A stretch of 64,000 bases of DNA, taken from the NCBI RefSeq assembly GCF_023100805.1, contig NZ_CP095855.1, positions 2,769,001 to 2,833,000 on the forward strand. Reading direction: 5' to 3'. Under the pieces are notes generated by a model. That model made no database searches. It was given only the letters and a program-made list of their open reading frames with translations, and was not told the origin of the DNA. Below, piece by piece: positions 37,062-45,168 of the stretch. Position numbers and translations under genes: made by a program. This stretch comes from Chitinophaga filiformis. Lineage in GTDB: Bacteria; Bacteroidota; Bacteroidia; Chitinophagales; Chitinophagaceae. Numbering within the stretch: the stretch's first letter is position 1; every line of letters starts with the position of its first letter.

Positions 37062-37325
37062 TCAGGGTTACTCGGTTATTTAAATTACTTAAGCAGGTGA
37101 TTAATTACATTAGAAGTATTTCGCACGTTGGTTCAATAAAGAACCCCTGTTGCATATAAATTGTTCATTATTAAATCTTATTCAGCTTGCCGGAAGCAGG
37201 CGTGGCGGTAAACTGACACAAAGAACTGACATATTTGCATACCTCGCCGCTTGGCATAATCATTGACATTTGCTTCTCGGAGACAAAAAATCTATCTACA
37301 ACTACAAGCGAGAATATTAACAATT

Positions 37326-39230
37326 ATGGGAAAGATAATAGGTATTGACTTAGGAACTACCAACTCATGCGTTGCCGTAATGGAAGGTAACGAACCGGTA
37401 GTAATTGCCAATGATGAAGGACGCAGAACTACGCCCTCCGTTGTGGGTTTCTTAAAAAATGGCGAGAGAAAGGTGGGTGACCCGGCCAAGCGCCAGGCTA
37501 TCACTAACCCTGTGAACACGATTATGTCAGTAAAGCGTTTCATGGGACGCCATTTTGACGAGGTATCAAACGAAATACCTCACTGGAGTTATAAAGTTGC
37601 GCGTGGTGAAAACAACACTACCCGTATCGATATTGACGGCAGACTGTATACTCCGCAGGAGATCTCTGCCATGATCCTGCAGAAAATGAAGAAAACTGCT
37701 GAAGACTACCTGGGTCAGGAAGTAACTGAAGCGGTGATCACTGTTCCTGCTTACTTTAACGACGCTCAGCGTCAGGCTACAAAAGAAGCGGGCGAGATCG
37801 CAGGTCTGGCGGTACGTCGTATCATTAACGAGCCTACTGCCGCTGCACTGGCTTACGGACTGGATAAAAAACATGCTGATAGCAAGATCGCTGTATTTGA
37901 CCTTGGTGGTGGTACCTTCGATATCTCCATCCTGGAACTGGGCGATGGCGTATTCGAAGTAAAATCTACCAACGGTGATACGCACCTGGGTGGTGACGAC
38001 TTTGACAAGGTGATCATGGACTGGCTGGCCGAAGAATTCAAGAAAGATGAAGCGGTTGACCTGCACAAGGATCCAATGGCATGGCAGCGTCTGAAAGAAG
38101 CAGCAGAAAAGGCTAAAATTGAACTGTCTTCCTCTCAGGAAACAGAGATCAACCTGCCTTACATCACTGCAGTAGATGGTGTACCTAAACACCTGGTAAA
38201 AAAACTGAGCCGCGCTAAATTCGAGCAACTGGCAGATTCCCTGGTGGAAAGAACACTGGAACCTTGCCGTAAAGCCCTGAAAGATGCAGGCATGAACACT
38301 TCTGAGATCGACGAAGTGATACTGGTAGGTGGTTCTACCCGTATCCCGAAGATCCAGGAAGTGGTAGAAAAATTCTTCGGTAAGAAACCAAACAGAGGTG
38401 TGAACCCGGATGAAGTAGTAGCGATTGGTGCCGCTATCCAGGGTGGTGTATTGACCGGTGAAGTGAAAGATGTATTGCTGCTGGACGTTACCCCGCTTTC
38501 TCTGGGTATCGAAACTATGGGCGGTGTATTCACCAAACTGATCGAAGCTAACACGACCATCCCGAGCAAGAAATCTGAAACCTTCTCCACTGCTGCTGAT
38601 AACCAGCCAAGTGTTGAAATTCACGTACTGCAGGGTGAACGTCCTTTAGCCAGCCAGAACCGCACACTGGGCCGCTTTATCCTGGACGGTATTCCACCGG
38701 CTCCGCGTGGTGTTCCTCAGGTAGAAGTGATCTTCGATATCGATGCCAACGGTATCCTGCACGTAACCGCAAAAGATAAAGGCACCGGTAAAACACAGAA
38801 TATCCGCATCGAAGCAGGTAGCGGTCTGAGCAAGGAAGAGATCGAAAAAATGAAGGCGGAAGCGAAAGCCAACGAATCATCAGATAAGGAACAGCGTGAA
38901 AAGATCGAAAAGCTCAACCAGGCTGACAGCCTGATCTTCCAGACTGAAAAACAGCTGAAAGAATATGGCGATAAGATCCCTGCCGATAAGAAAGGCACAA
39001 TCGAAACTGCTCTGAACAAACTGAAAGAAGCACATAAGAGCGGCGATGTTGCCCAGGTAGATGCAGCTGTTGCAGAAATGAACAATGCATGGACCGCAGC
39101 TTCCGAAGAACTGTACAAAGCAACACAGGAAGCACAGGCTAACGGTGGTGCTGCAGGTCAGGGTCAGCCGCAGGGAAGCGCCGCAGGGAACGAAGGCGTA
39201 ACCGATGCTGAATTTGAAGAAGTAAAGTAA
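37326..39230 (+). CDS. dnaK: Chaperone DnaK (Hsp70)
   Basis: 634 residues from the ATG at 37326; the frame is open upstream to 37263 but [14 protein letters not shown] is the conserved N-terminus. The ATPase domain contains [46 protein letters not shown] [12 protein letters not shown] and [12 protein letters not shown]; the substrate-binding domain begins after [14 protein letters not shown]; the tail is [11 protein letters not shown]. dnaJ and grpE are not adjacent; the gene stands alone, ended by its own hairpin. Confidence 0.97.
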   Translation: MGKIIGIDLGTTNSCVAVMEGNEPVVIANDEGRRTTPSVVGFLKNGERKVGDPAKRQAITNPVNTIMSVKRFMGRHFDEVSNEIPHWSYKVARGENNTTRIDIDGRLYTPQEISAMILQKMKKTAEDYLGQEVTEAVITVPAYFNDAQRQATKEAGEIAGLAVRRIINEPTAAALAYGLDKKHADSKIAVFDLGGGTFDISILELGDGVFEVKSTNGDTHLGGDDFDKVIMDWLAEEFKKDEAVDLHKDPMAWQRLKEAAEKAKIELSSSQETEINLPYITAVDGVPKHLVKKLSRAKFEQLADSLVERTLEPCRKALKDAGMNTSEIDEVILVGGSTRIPKIQEVVEKFFGKKPNRGVNPDEVVAIGAAIQGGVLTGEVKDVLLLDVTPLSLGIETMGGVFTKLIEANTTIPSKKSETFSTAADNQPSVEIHVLQGERPLASQNRTLGRFILDGIPPAPRGVPQVEVIFDIDANGILHVTAKDKGTGKTQNIRIEAGSGLSKEEIEKMKAEAKANESSDKEQREKIEKLNQADSLIFQTEKQLKEYGDKIPADKKGTIETALNKLKEAHKSGDVAQVDAAVAEMNNAWTAASEELYKATQEAQANGGAAGQGQPQGSAAGNEGVTDAEFEEVK

Positions 39231-39256
39231 CATAAGCATTTTAGGGATATTTGGTA

Positions 39257-39297
39257 AGAGGGCTGTCTGCTATAAGCGAGACGGCCCTCTTTTTTTG
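39257..39297 (+). terminator. Rho-independent terminator after dnaK
   Basis: AGGGCTGTCT / AGACGGCCCT with one G-T pair, then CTTTTTTTG. Confidence 0.75.
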
Positions 39298-39320
39298 TGT
39301 CTATTTTTATATTTTGTGTT

Positions 39321-40331
39321 ATGCAATTGACACTACACCCGTTCGAATTAAAGTTCAGGCATACGTTCACCATCTCACGTAAGTCAAAAGACGTTCAGCC
39401 ATTGTTGGTAGTGGAACTGAAGCAGGATGGCATCAGTGGCCTGGGAGAAACAGCCGATAACTCCTATTACAATATGACCGTGCCCCGCCTGATGGAAGAT
39501 ATCAATGCTCACAGAGCAGTGATAGAAGGGCACACCCTGACAACACCCGAAGCCTTCTGGGAATTGTTATTTCCTTTGTTCAAAGACAACCTCTTTGCAC
39601 TCTGCGCCATCGATCTGGCCGCGCACGATCTTTACGCGAAGCAACTGAATAAGAAACTGTACGAGGTATGGGGGCTTGACATTGCCCGCAACCCGATGAC
39701 CGACTATACGATCGGCATTGATACAGTAGAAAATATGGTCAATAAACTGAAAGAGTTCCCCTGGCCGATCTATAAGATCAAACTGGGCACACAGGATGAT
39801 ATTGCCATTATAAAGGAACTGCGCCGGCATACGGATGCCATTTTCCGAGTGGACGCCAACTGCGCCTGGGGAGTGGAAGAAACCCTGCGCAATGCTACCG
39901 CTTTTAAATCGCTGGGCGTGGAATTCATCGAACAGCCTATGCCGGCTGAAGATGTGGAAGGCATGAAACGGGTGTATGCCTCATCAGCCCTGCCCCTCAT
40001 TGCCGACGAGAGCTGTATTACAGAAGCCGATGTAGCGCGCTGCCAGGGACTTTTTCATGGTATCAATATCAAACTGACCAAATGCGGAGGCATTACGCCC
40101 GCCCGCAGGATGATCGATCATGCAAAACGCCTGGGCATGCAGGTAATGACCGGCAGTATGAATGAAAGCACCGTCGGCACTTCGGCCGTAGCCCACCTGC
40201 TGCCTTACCTGGACTATGTGGATATGGATGGTCCACTGTTACTGGCGGAAGATACTGCTGATGGCGTAAAGATCGTTGACGGGCGTATCATCTATGCCGA
40301 CAGGCCGGGTACCGGCGCTGTATTAAAATAA
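39321..40331 (+). CDS. Dipeptide epimerase (enolase superfamily)
   Basis: 336 residues from the ATG at 39321. It belongs to the mandelate racemase/muconate-lactonizing group, L-Ala-D/L-Glu epimerase type, which recycles or remodels cell-wall and other dipeptides. The N-terminal capping domain is followed by the barrel with the KxK base (YKIKLGTQDD), metal ligands in FRVDANCAW, FIEQPMPAED and IADESC, the second catalytic Lys in IKLTKCGG, and the substrate-specificity loop MTGSMNEST with the DMDG motif near the end. The exact dipeptide preference cannot be read. The DUF6807 gene starts 15 bases after the stop. Confidence 0.88.
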   Translation: MQLTLHPFELKFRHTFTISRKSKDVQPLLVVELKQDGISGLGETADNSYYNMTVPRLMEDINAHRAVIEGHTLTTPEAFWELLFPLFKDNLFALCAIDLAAHDLYAKQLNKKLYEVWGLDIARNPMTDYTIGIDTVENMVNKLKEFPWPIYKIKLGTQDDIAIIKELRRHTDAIFRVDANCAWGVEETLRNATAFKSLGVEFIEQPMPAEDVEGMKRVYASSALPLIADESCITEADVARCQGLFHGINIKLTKCGGITPARRMIDHAKRLGMQVMTGSMNESTVGTSAVAHLLPYLDYVDMDGPLLLAEDTADGVKIVDGRIIYADRPGTGAVLK

Positions 40332-40346
40332 AATAATTACCCTCAA

Positions 40347-41627
40347 ATGTTACCCGTTATGAAAAACAGACAATTATTCTCCAGACCTGTGCTGTGCATA
40401 GCTGCCCTGCTGTTGTTGTTAACAAGGGCCTTTCCGGTCAGCGCCCAGCTGCTGGCCCATATCAGTGTCAAAGCCGGCGCCCGCCAATGTGTGAATGTAC
40501 CCGTTTCCGCCGTTATGAAAGATGCAGTGATGCTGGTACAGGATTCATTGCAGTTCTTCGAAATACAGCAGGGACGCCGCCAAGCGGTTCCTTTTCAACT
40601 CTCCGGCAGCGGCCATCTGTATTGGATAATGGATGGCAAAACAGCTCCGGGAAAGGCCCGTACATACGAGCTGGTAAAAGGCAAGCCTGTTCCTGCGAAG
40701 ACCACGATGCAGGCAAAAGACAGCGCCGGCGCCCTGGTGCTGGAAGAGGGCAATCAGCATCTTCTTCAATACAATTACAGGATTGCAGAGCCACCTGCCG
40801 GCGTGGATACCGTCTATCGCCGCAGCGGTTTCATACATCCCTTATGGGCGCCCGACGGCCAGGTCATCACCAATATACATCCGGAGGGGCACTGGCACCA
40901 TGTAGGGATCTGGAACCCCTGGACGCACACCTCTTTTAAAGGGAAAGAAACTGATTTCTGGAACCTCCAGAAGAAAGAGGGCACTGTCCGTTTCAAAGGC
41001 TTCATCAGCCGTACGCAGGGACCTGTATTATGCGGTTTCCAGGCGCTGCACGATCATATTGCCTTTTCGGGCAAACAGGAAACGGTAGCGATCAACGAAG
41101 AATGGGACGTTAAAGCGTTCAACAGCAGCGGCAGTACCAGTCGCATCTGGGATATCGACAATACCATGAGCTGTGCTGATACAGCCGGCATCACCCTCTT
41201 ACAATACCGTTACGGCGGTGGTTTTGGCCTCCGTACCACGGCAGAATGGAAAGCCGCTAATAGCAAGGTGCTGACCTCAGAAGGTAAAACACGCAAGGAT
41301 GCGGACAGTACCCGTGCCCGCTGGATCAAGATCACCGGCCGCACAGATAAAGGAGAAGCAGGCATCCTCGTTATGTGCCATCCTTCCAACTACGATTATC
41401 CCCAGCCCGTACGCGTATGGCCGGAGAATAACGAAAGAGGAGAGATCATGATGAACTTCAGCCCTACCAAAATGAGACCCTGGCAATTAAGATACGGGCA
41501 AACCTACCGCTTGTGCTACAGGGTCATTGTATTCACGGACGATCTTTCGAAAGAAGAAGTGGAAGCCGCCTGGGAAGCATATGCAAAACCACCGCAGGTT
41601 AGTGTTTCCTGGAGCGCAGGTCTCTGA
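40347..41627 (+). CDS. Exported DUF6807 (PmoA-like) protein
   Basis: 426 residues from ATG at 40347 (an ATG at 40359 gives the better signal peptide KNRQLFSRPVLCIAALLLLL). The mature part shows the DUF6807/PmoA-family pattern: FIHPLWAPDGQVITNIHPEGHWHHVGIW, DFWNLQKKEGTVRFKG, NEEWDVKAF, YRYGGGFGLR, GILVMCHPSNYDYPQPVRVWP and GQTYRLCYRVIVF. The conserved histidines suggest a metal or sugar site, but no reaction is established for the family, which occurs in polysaccharide-degrading Bacteroidota. Despite the 15-base spacing to the epimerase, a shared pathway is only inference. Its 3' end overlaps the opposite-strand gene by 29 bases. Confidence 0.82.
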   Translation: MLPVMKNRQLFSRPVLCIAALLLLLTRAFPVSAQLLAHISVKAGARQCVNVPVSAVMKDAVMLVQDSLQFFEIQQGRRQAVPFQLSGSGHLYWIMDGKTAPGKARTYELVKGKPVPAKTTMQAKDSAGALVLEEGNQHLLQYNYRIAEPPAGVDTVYRRSGFIHPLWAPDGQVITNIHPEGHWHHVGIWNPWTHTSFKGKETDFWNLQKKEGTVRFKGFISRTQGPVLCGFQALHDHIAFSGKQETVAINEEWDVKAFNSSGSTSRIWDIDNTMSCADTAGITLLQYRYGGGFGLRTTAEWKAANSKVLTSEGKTRKDADSTRARWIKITGRTDKGEAGILVMCHPSNYDYPQPVRVWPENNERGEIMMNFSPTKMRPWQLRYGQTYRLCYRVIVFTDDLSKEEVEAAWEAYAKPPQVSVSWSAGL

Positions 41628-41889
41628 CGTTGACAATGGCGTTATAAAGCCCGAAAATGCCCATAACAATGAAGACGGCTATAACACCCCAGGGACCGGT
41701 GCCGCGGTAAATATAGAGCTCTATACGCGTCAGGCGAACATTATGCAGCTGAGCACCTGCCTCTGAGAACTGGAGGAAGCGATAAACGGCAAAACTAAAG
41801 CCGATCAGGGCCACGACAGACATCCAGAGCACTGTTGTCCAGGAGGCGGGTTCTGTTCCGTTGGGAGTGGGTTCAGGGGGAATACGCAT
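41599..41889 (-). CDS. Small two-helix membrane protein
   Basis: 96 residues from the ATG at 41889 (MRIPPEPTPN); the frame is open to 41931. Two likely membrane helices, VLWMSVVALIGFSFAVYRFL and WGVIAVFIVMGIFGLYNAIV, are joined by a polar loop, and the C-terminus is basic (VRDLRSRKH). The family is not recognised. It is convergent with the DUF6807 gene and overlaps its end. Confidence 0.6.
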   Translation of the reverse strand: MRIPPEPTPNGTEPASWTTVLWMSVVALIGFSFAVYRFLQFSEAGAQLHNVRLTRIELYIYRGTGPWGVIAVFIVMGIFGLYNAIVNVRDLRSRKH

Positions 41890-41904
41890 GTTAACAAGAT
41901 ACAA

Positions 41905-41950
41905 AATAAAACGCAAAACCCTGTCCGCCATTGACGAACAGGGTGTTGCG
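41905..41950 (-). terminator. Rho-independent terminator of the redoxin-like gene
   Basis: On the minus strand CGCAACACCCTGT / ACAGGGTTTTGCG (13 bp, one mismatch) is followed by TTTTATTTTG. Confidence 0.75.
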
Positions 41951-41966
41951 CTTTCTGATATGTATT

Positions 41967-42605
41967 CTATATGGCTATTCCATGTGATCCCTGGTGACTT
42001 GCTTCATACACTGCAGATAGCAGATCCCTTCTTTCCAGTGATTTTTCCAGCCACAGGTCTACTGAGCTGTAAACGATCTTCAGTGAAGGTGTCAGTACAT
42101 AAATGGCCGGTACAGGCACATCTTCATTCACACCTGATATCCTGTCCCATATCGGATCGGTAGCAGAATAAAGGCCTGCTTTCGCAGCAATCTGGTTGTG
42201 CTGATCCCATATGCTGGCAAAAGGCAGCTGTAATGCTGATGTAGCTTCTTCGAAACGTTGCTGCTCATCAGTGGTTACCAGCAGCAGCTGGCCACCCATT
42301 ACGCGGATATCTGCATAAATATCATTCAGCTCTTCCAGCAGCCTGGTACCATAACTATTCCAGTGAATGGAGTGGAAAGCCAGTACCAGCGGACGATCTA
42401 TCAGTTGTGTAATGGACTGTAAGCCCTGCACAGACTTTAAGATATCTGAAGTGGCAATAATATTTTTCTTATTTATATGGAACGCAGGGAATGTAGCTCC
42501 TGCATGTAAAGGGCTGATCGGGGTCCTGGTCTTATAGGCTTTTTTCACGTTTTCAATCTCAAATTCAGGAGAAAGATCTGCATATCTGGCGAAGTTGTTA
42601 GACAT
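41967..42605 (-). CDS. Redoxin (AhpC/TSA-like) fold protein without cysteines
   Basis: 212 residues. The arrangement FPAFHINKK, LDRPLVLAFHSIHWNSYG, LLEELNDIYADIRVMGGQLLLVTTDE, GLYSATDPIWDR and VPVPAIYVLTPSLKIVYSSVD follows the thioredoxin-like AhpC/TSA fold. The place of the peroxidatic cysteine is taken by a His/Trp-rich loop (HSIHWNS), and the whole protein contains no cysteine, so it cannot be a classical peroxiredoxin. It may bind rather than reduce its ligand, or act by another mechanism. Upstream lies a ~200-base leader and a promoter overlapped by a perfect dyad, so it is likely under a dedicated repressor. Confidence 0.65.
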   Translation of the reverse strand: MSNNFARYADLSPEFEIENVKKAYKTRTPISPLHAGATFPAFHINKKNIIATSDILKSVQGLQSITQLIDRPLVLAFHSIHWNSYGTRLLEELNDIYADIRVMGGQLLLVTTDEQQRFEEATSALQLPFASIWDQHNQIAAKAGLYSATDPIWDRISGVNEDVPVPAIYVLTPSLKIVYSSVDLWLEKSLERRDLLSAVYEASHQGSHGIAI

Positions 42606-42813
42606 AAAATAAATTTAAGGGATGGTTGGTAAACAGTGATTAAATAAATGGTTGTAATGATTTTTATGAAACGGTTGCCGGCAGATGATCCGCGGCAATG
42701 AGATATCAGCTACAACAACAGACGGCAGTGGTCTTCCTGTTTCTATATTGTGTTAATACTTTGAACTGAGGCATGTGAACTTGTATTTTGCGTGATTGCC
42801 TGTATTGACAAAG

Positions 42814-42848
42814 CAAATATAGGAAGAATTTTCTAATACCCTACAAGT
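42814..42848 (-). promoter_or_regulatory. Promoter of the redoxin-like gene
   Basis: On the minus strand TTG and TATATTTG (42814-42821) are 22 bases apart, an exact Bacteroidota -33/-7 pair. The -33 TTG lies inside the dyad at 42836-42860. Confidence 0.55.
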
Positions 42849-42860
42849 TTTGTAGGGTAT
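42836..42860. promoter_or_regulatory. Perfect 11-bp dyad, probable operator
   Basis: ATACCCTACAA - GTT - TTGTAGGGTAT. It is symmetrical, has a short loop and no T-run suited to termination of a known gene, and covers the -33 element of the leftward promoter, as a repressor site would. Confidence 0.6.
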
Positions 42861-42912
42861 TTATTAAGTGGTTGATAATCATATACTATATTTTAAAGAA
42901 TTTGAAAAGTTT

Positions 42913-42920
42913 TATATTTG
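42913..42920 (+). promoter_or_regulatory. Putative -7 box of the DUF1266 lipoprotein gene
   Basis: TATATTTG, exact TAnnTTTG, 32 bases before the ATG at 42952. Confidence 0.45.
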
Positions 42921-42951
42921 ACGCTTCTATGTTCATCAAAACAATAGCTAC

Positions 42952-43818
42952 ATGAAAGGAATCCAGTTAAATATCATCCCGGCCGTCTGTTTACTGGCAA
43001 TCGGCCTGGCAGGATGTAACGGTAATAACAACAAGCCCGGCAAACAGGAAAAACAGGTACAGGTGGCTGCTACCAACGATGCGGCCATTATCAGGAATGA
43101 TGAATTATATCCGTTCATGCTGGCAGGTGTATATTTTGTACACGGCTACGGCGGCCCGGAATCTACATTCGACAGGCTGATCAAACCCGCAGTACAGGGG
43201 GAGCCGGGCACCGAGGCTTTCTCAAAATCCCTGCAGGATGCCTATACCAGGTATTTTGTCTTCCCCTTTAAACCACAGGATGATAAAGGCGGTAAGGAAG
43301 CAAAAGCAACCCTGGCAGAATACTGGAATATCCACAATACCGCAGAGCTGGAAGAATCATTGACCTGGTTACTGGAAGAAGGACACCAGCTACAGTACGC
43401 AGCATACCGCAAAGTATTGGAGGAAAACGGTGGCGCCGGTGCGGATATCGCGGCTATTGACCTGGCTAAATATAAATTGTCAAAGACTGATATTCCCGGC
43501 ATGGAATTTATCAAAACCCATTACACTGCATTCAGCAACGGGGGTATCAAGGCATGGGATATCGCGCGCTATGTTAACAACATCTGTGTTGCTTACCAGG
43601 CCGGCTATCTTAACAGGGGAGAAGCAATGGTATGGTTGAAGAAAGCGCCGCAGGTTGTACAATCACATTATAGCGACTGGAAAGCTTATTTTAATGATTT
43701 CCTGCTGGGCCGTCAGTTCTGGGGCGGTGCAGAGAGCGACAACGATCGTTTCAAAAGTGAAGTGGCAGGTATGCTGGAAGGAAAGTACAGCATCTATAAT
43801 TATATGCCGGTGAAATAA
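42952..43818 (+). CDS. DUF1266-like lipoprotein
   Basis: 288 residues. The signal peptide ends in the lipobox LAGC, followed by an Asn/Lys-rich linker. The C-terminal ~120 residues resemble DUF1266 (KAWDIARYVNNICVAYQAGYL, GEAMVWLKKAPQVVQSHYSDW, FNDFLLGRQFWGG), the family of Escherichia coli YbeU/YbeR, in which the pattern AxDxxR..xx....G.......W ...Y.SW..F...YL.G...W is typical. The function of the family is unknown. Members sometimes occur near secretion or toxin loci; here the type VI region starts 200 bases beyond. A hairpin ends the gene. Confidence 0.7.
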   Translation: MKGIQLNIIPAVCLLAIGLAGCNGNNNKPGKQEKQVQVAATNDAAIIRNDELYPFMLAGVYFVHGYGGPESTFDRLIKPAVQGEPGTEAFSKSLQDAYTRYFVFPFKPQDDKGGKEAKATLAEYWNIHNTAELEESLTWLLEEGHQLQYAAYRKVLEENGGAGADIAAIDLAKYKLSKTDIPGMEFIKTHYTAFSNGGIKAWDIARYVNNICVAYQAGYLNRGEAMVWLKKAPQVVQSHYSDWKAYFNDFLLGRQFWGGAESDNDRFKSEVAGMLEGKYSIYNYMPVK

Positions 43819-43840
43819 TTGACTGATGTAATAAATGAAG

Positions 43841-43872
43841 CGCCCGTCTCAATTACTGGGACGGGCGTTTTC
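43841..43872 (+). terminator. Rho-independent terminator
   Basis: CGCCCGTCTC / GGGACGGGCG with one G-T pair and TTTTC after it. Confidence 0.75.
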
Positions 43873-44029
43873 GTGTACTATTTTGCTTGCCATAACTATT
43901 TACGTTACTGCGGATGATTGATCGCGCAGCATCTCTTCCGCTGTTATATAATGATCAGTTTTCACATGCTTCTCTTAACTATATATATTTTTGCGCATGT
44001 CAGATCGCGCAGTACCTCTTCCTTCCTGG

Positions 44030-45157
44030 TCAGATAGAATAATTATATATTGGCAGCAGGGTAGGCTGATTATCAGGTGTAATACCCTCAGGCAATAATC
44101 CTGCATGTAACATGGCATGTGTATGTATCTTCGATGCATATAATCTTTCCAGGCAATAACGCTGTACTTCGTTCAGTTCAGATACATCAAGTATCGCGCC
44201 CCTGTTCAGGAAATTCCTGAACAGGATGCTCGTAAGGTCTTCCGCCATGTATGGATACAGGGGGAAATCCATTTCCTGCTCTTCCTCCCCGAATTTTGCC
44301 TTCTGTTCTTCCAGTATCGGAAATATGCCATCCAATGCAGCTTTTAAGCGCCCGGCGTCCGACAGGTTGCCTATCAGTAAAGCATCTGTTGCTACGACAA
44401 TAATAAATGCCTGCGCCCATTGTATTTCTATGTCTTCCTCCATATCCAGCAATTCCTGCAACTGCTGCTGTTCCACCGGGAAGCCGCTGATCCCGTTGTA
44501 TACAGCGATATATGGCTCCAACGATTCATCTGCTGTTAATAACTGTGTAATTTCTTCAGGAAGACTTGTCCGTTCCCCTGTCACATAGTTAATCAGGGCA
44601 GCGCTGATCAGTGAATTTTTGATCAGGGCTGTATTATCACCGTTGCTTTTGATAATGTCGAAGATCCTGCTGACCTCTTCCTTTGCAGGGAACAACACGG
44701 CAGTATAATATATATCGGTGGACAGCAGTTCCTCATTGTCCGTCTTGTAAAAATGGTCCCTGATAAATGTCTTAAAGGATGTAAATCCTGCATCAGGTTG
44801 CTCTTCTTTCCTGCCAAAGCTATATCGTACAGGCATCGTCAGTATGGGTACTTCCGCTCTGATATCCATTGTATACACATAAGCCAGGAAGTCTGCCAAT
44901 GTTGCACGATATGCAAAGTCTTCCTTACATAAACTATCAAATACCTGTATGACCGGCTCAATGATCTCAAACACATTATATCCCTGTTTTACATGGCTGA
45001 GCATTTCGCCAAATAACAACGAGAGTACCTCGTCTTCCTCTTCTGTATCACAAAGCGCTTCCAGTATGGGTGGTACTTCTTCTATCGAAGTGCTATACCC
45101 TCCGGGAAAGTTGCTCCATTCTATTTGCTGTATAAGTTCTTTTGTGTCTGGATACAT
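44030..45157 (-). CDS. Candidate immunity protein of the Rhs toxin
   Basis: 375 residues from the ATG at 45157, 11 bases after the rhs stop. No family recognised. The protein is acidic and mostly helical in appearance, without signal peptide or membrane segment, and has several paired helices (DEVLSLLFGEMLSHVKQGYN, IIEPVIQVFDSLCKEDFAY, QWAQAFIIVVATDALL, EDLTSILFRNFLNRGA). The position as the last gene of the hcp-vgrG-rhs operon, directly behind the variable toxin tip, is the usual place of a cytoplasmic immunity protein. The role is inferred from position only. Confidence 0.55.
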   Translation of the reverse strand: MYPDTKELIQQIEWSNFPGGYSTSIEEVPPILEALCDTEEEDEVLSLLFGEMLSHVKQGYNVFEIIEPVIQVFDSLCKEDFAYRATLADFLAYVYTMDIRAEVPILTMPVRYSFGRKEEQPDAGFTSFKTFIRDHFYKTDNEELLSTDIYYTAVLFPAKEEVSRIFDIIKSNGDNTALIKNSLISAALINYVTGERTSLPEEITQLLTADESLEPYIAVYNGISGFPVEQQQLQELLDMEEDIEIQWAQAFIIVVATDALLIGNLSDAGRLKAALDGIFPILEEQKAKFGEEEQEMDFPLYPYMAEDLTSILFRNFLNRGAILDVSELNEVQRYCLERLYASKIHTHAMLHAGLLPEGITPDNQPTLLPIYNYSI

Positions 45158-45168
45158 AATTTTTTTAA

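Larger units (their letters stand above)
42606..42951. other. Divergent intergenic region with two promoters and an operator-like dyad
   Basis: 346 bases between the redoxin-like gene (minus) and the DUF1266 lipoprotein gene (plus). It holds a minus-strand promoter at 42814-42848, a perfect inverted repeat at 42836-42860 and a plus-strand -7 box at 42913-42920. The ~200 bases nearest the redoxin-like gene have no recognised element. Confidence 0.55.

Noticed and set aside
37566..38624. A 352-codon open frame on the minus strand within dnaK
   Set aside because: It mirrors the highly expressed dnaK coding strand with strong codon bias; Phe/Arg/Gln-rich translation with no family resemblance.
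43242..43514. Minus-strand 90-codon frame inside the DUF1266 gene
   Set aside because: Shadow of a well-supported lipoprotein gene with signal peptide, promoter box and terminator.
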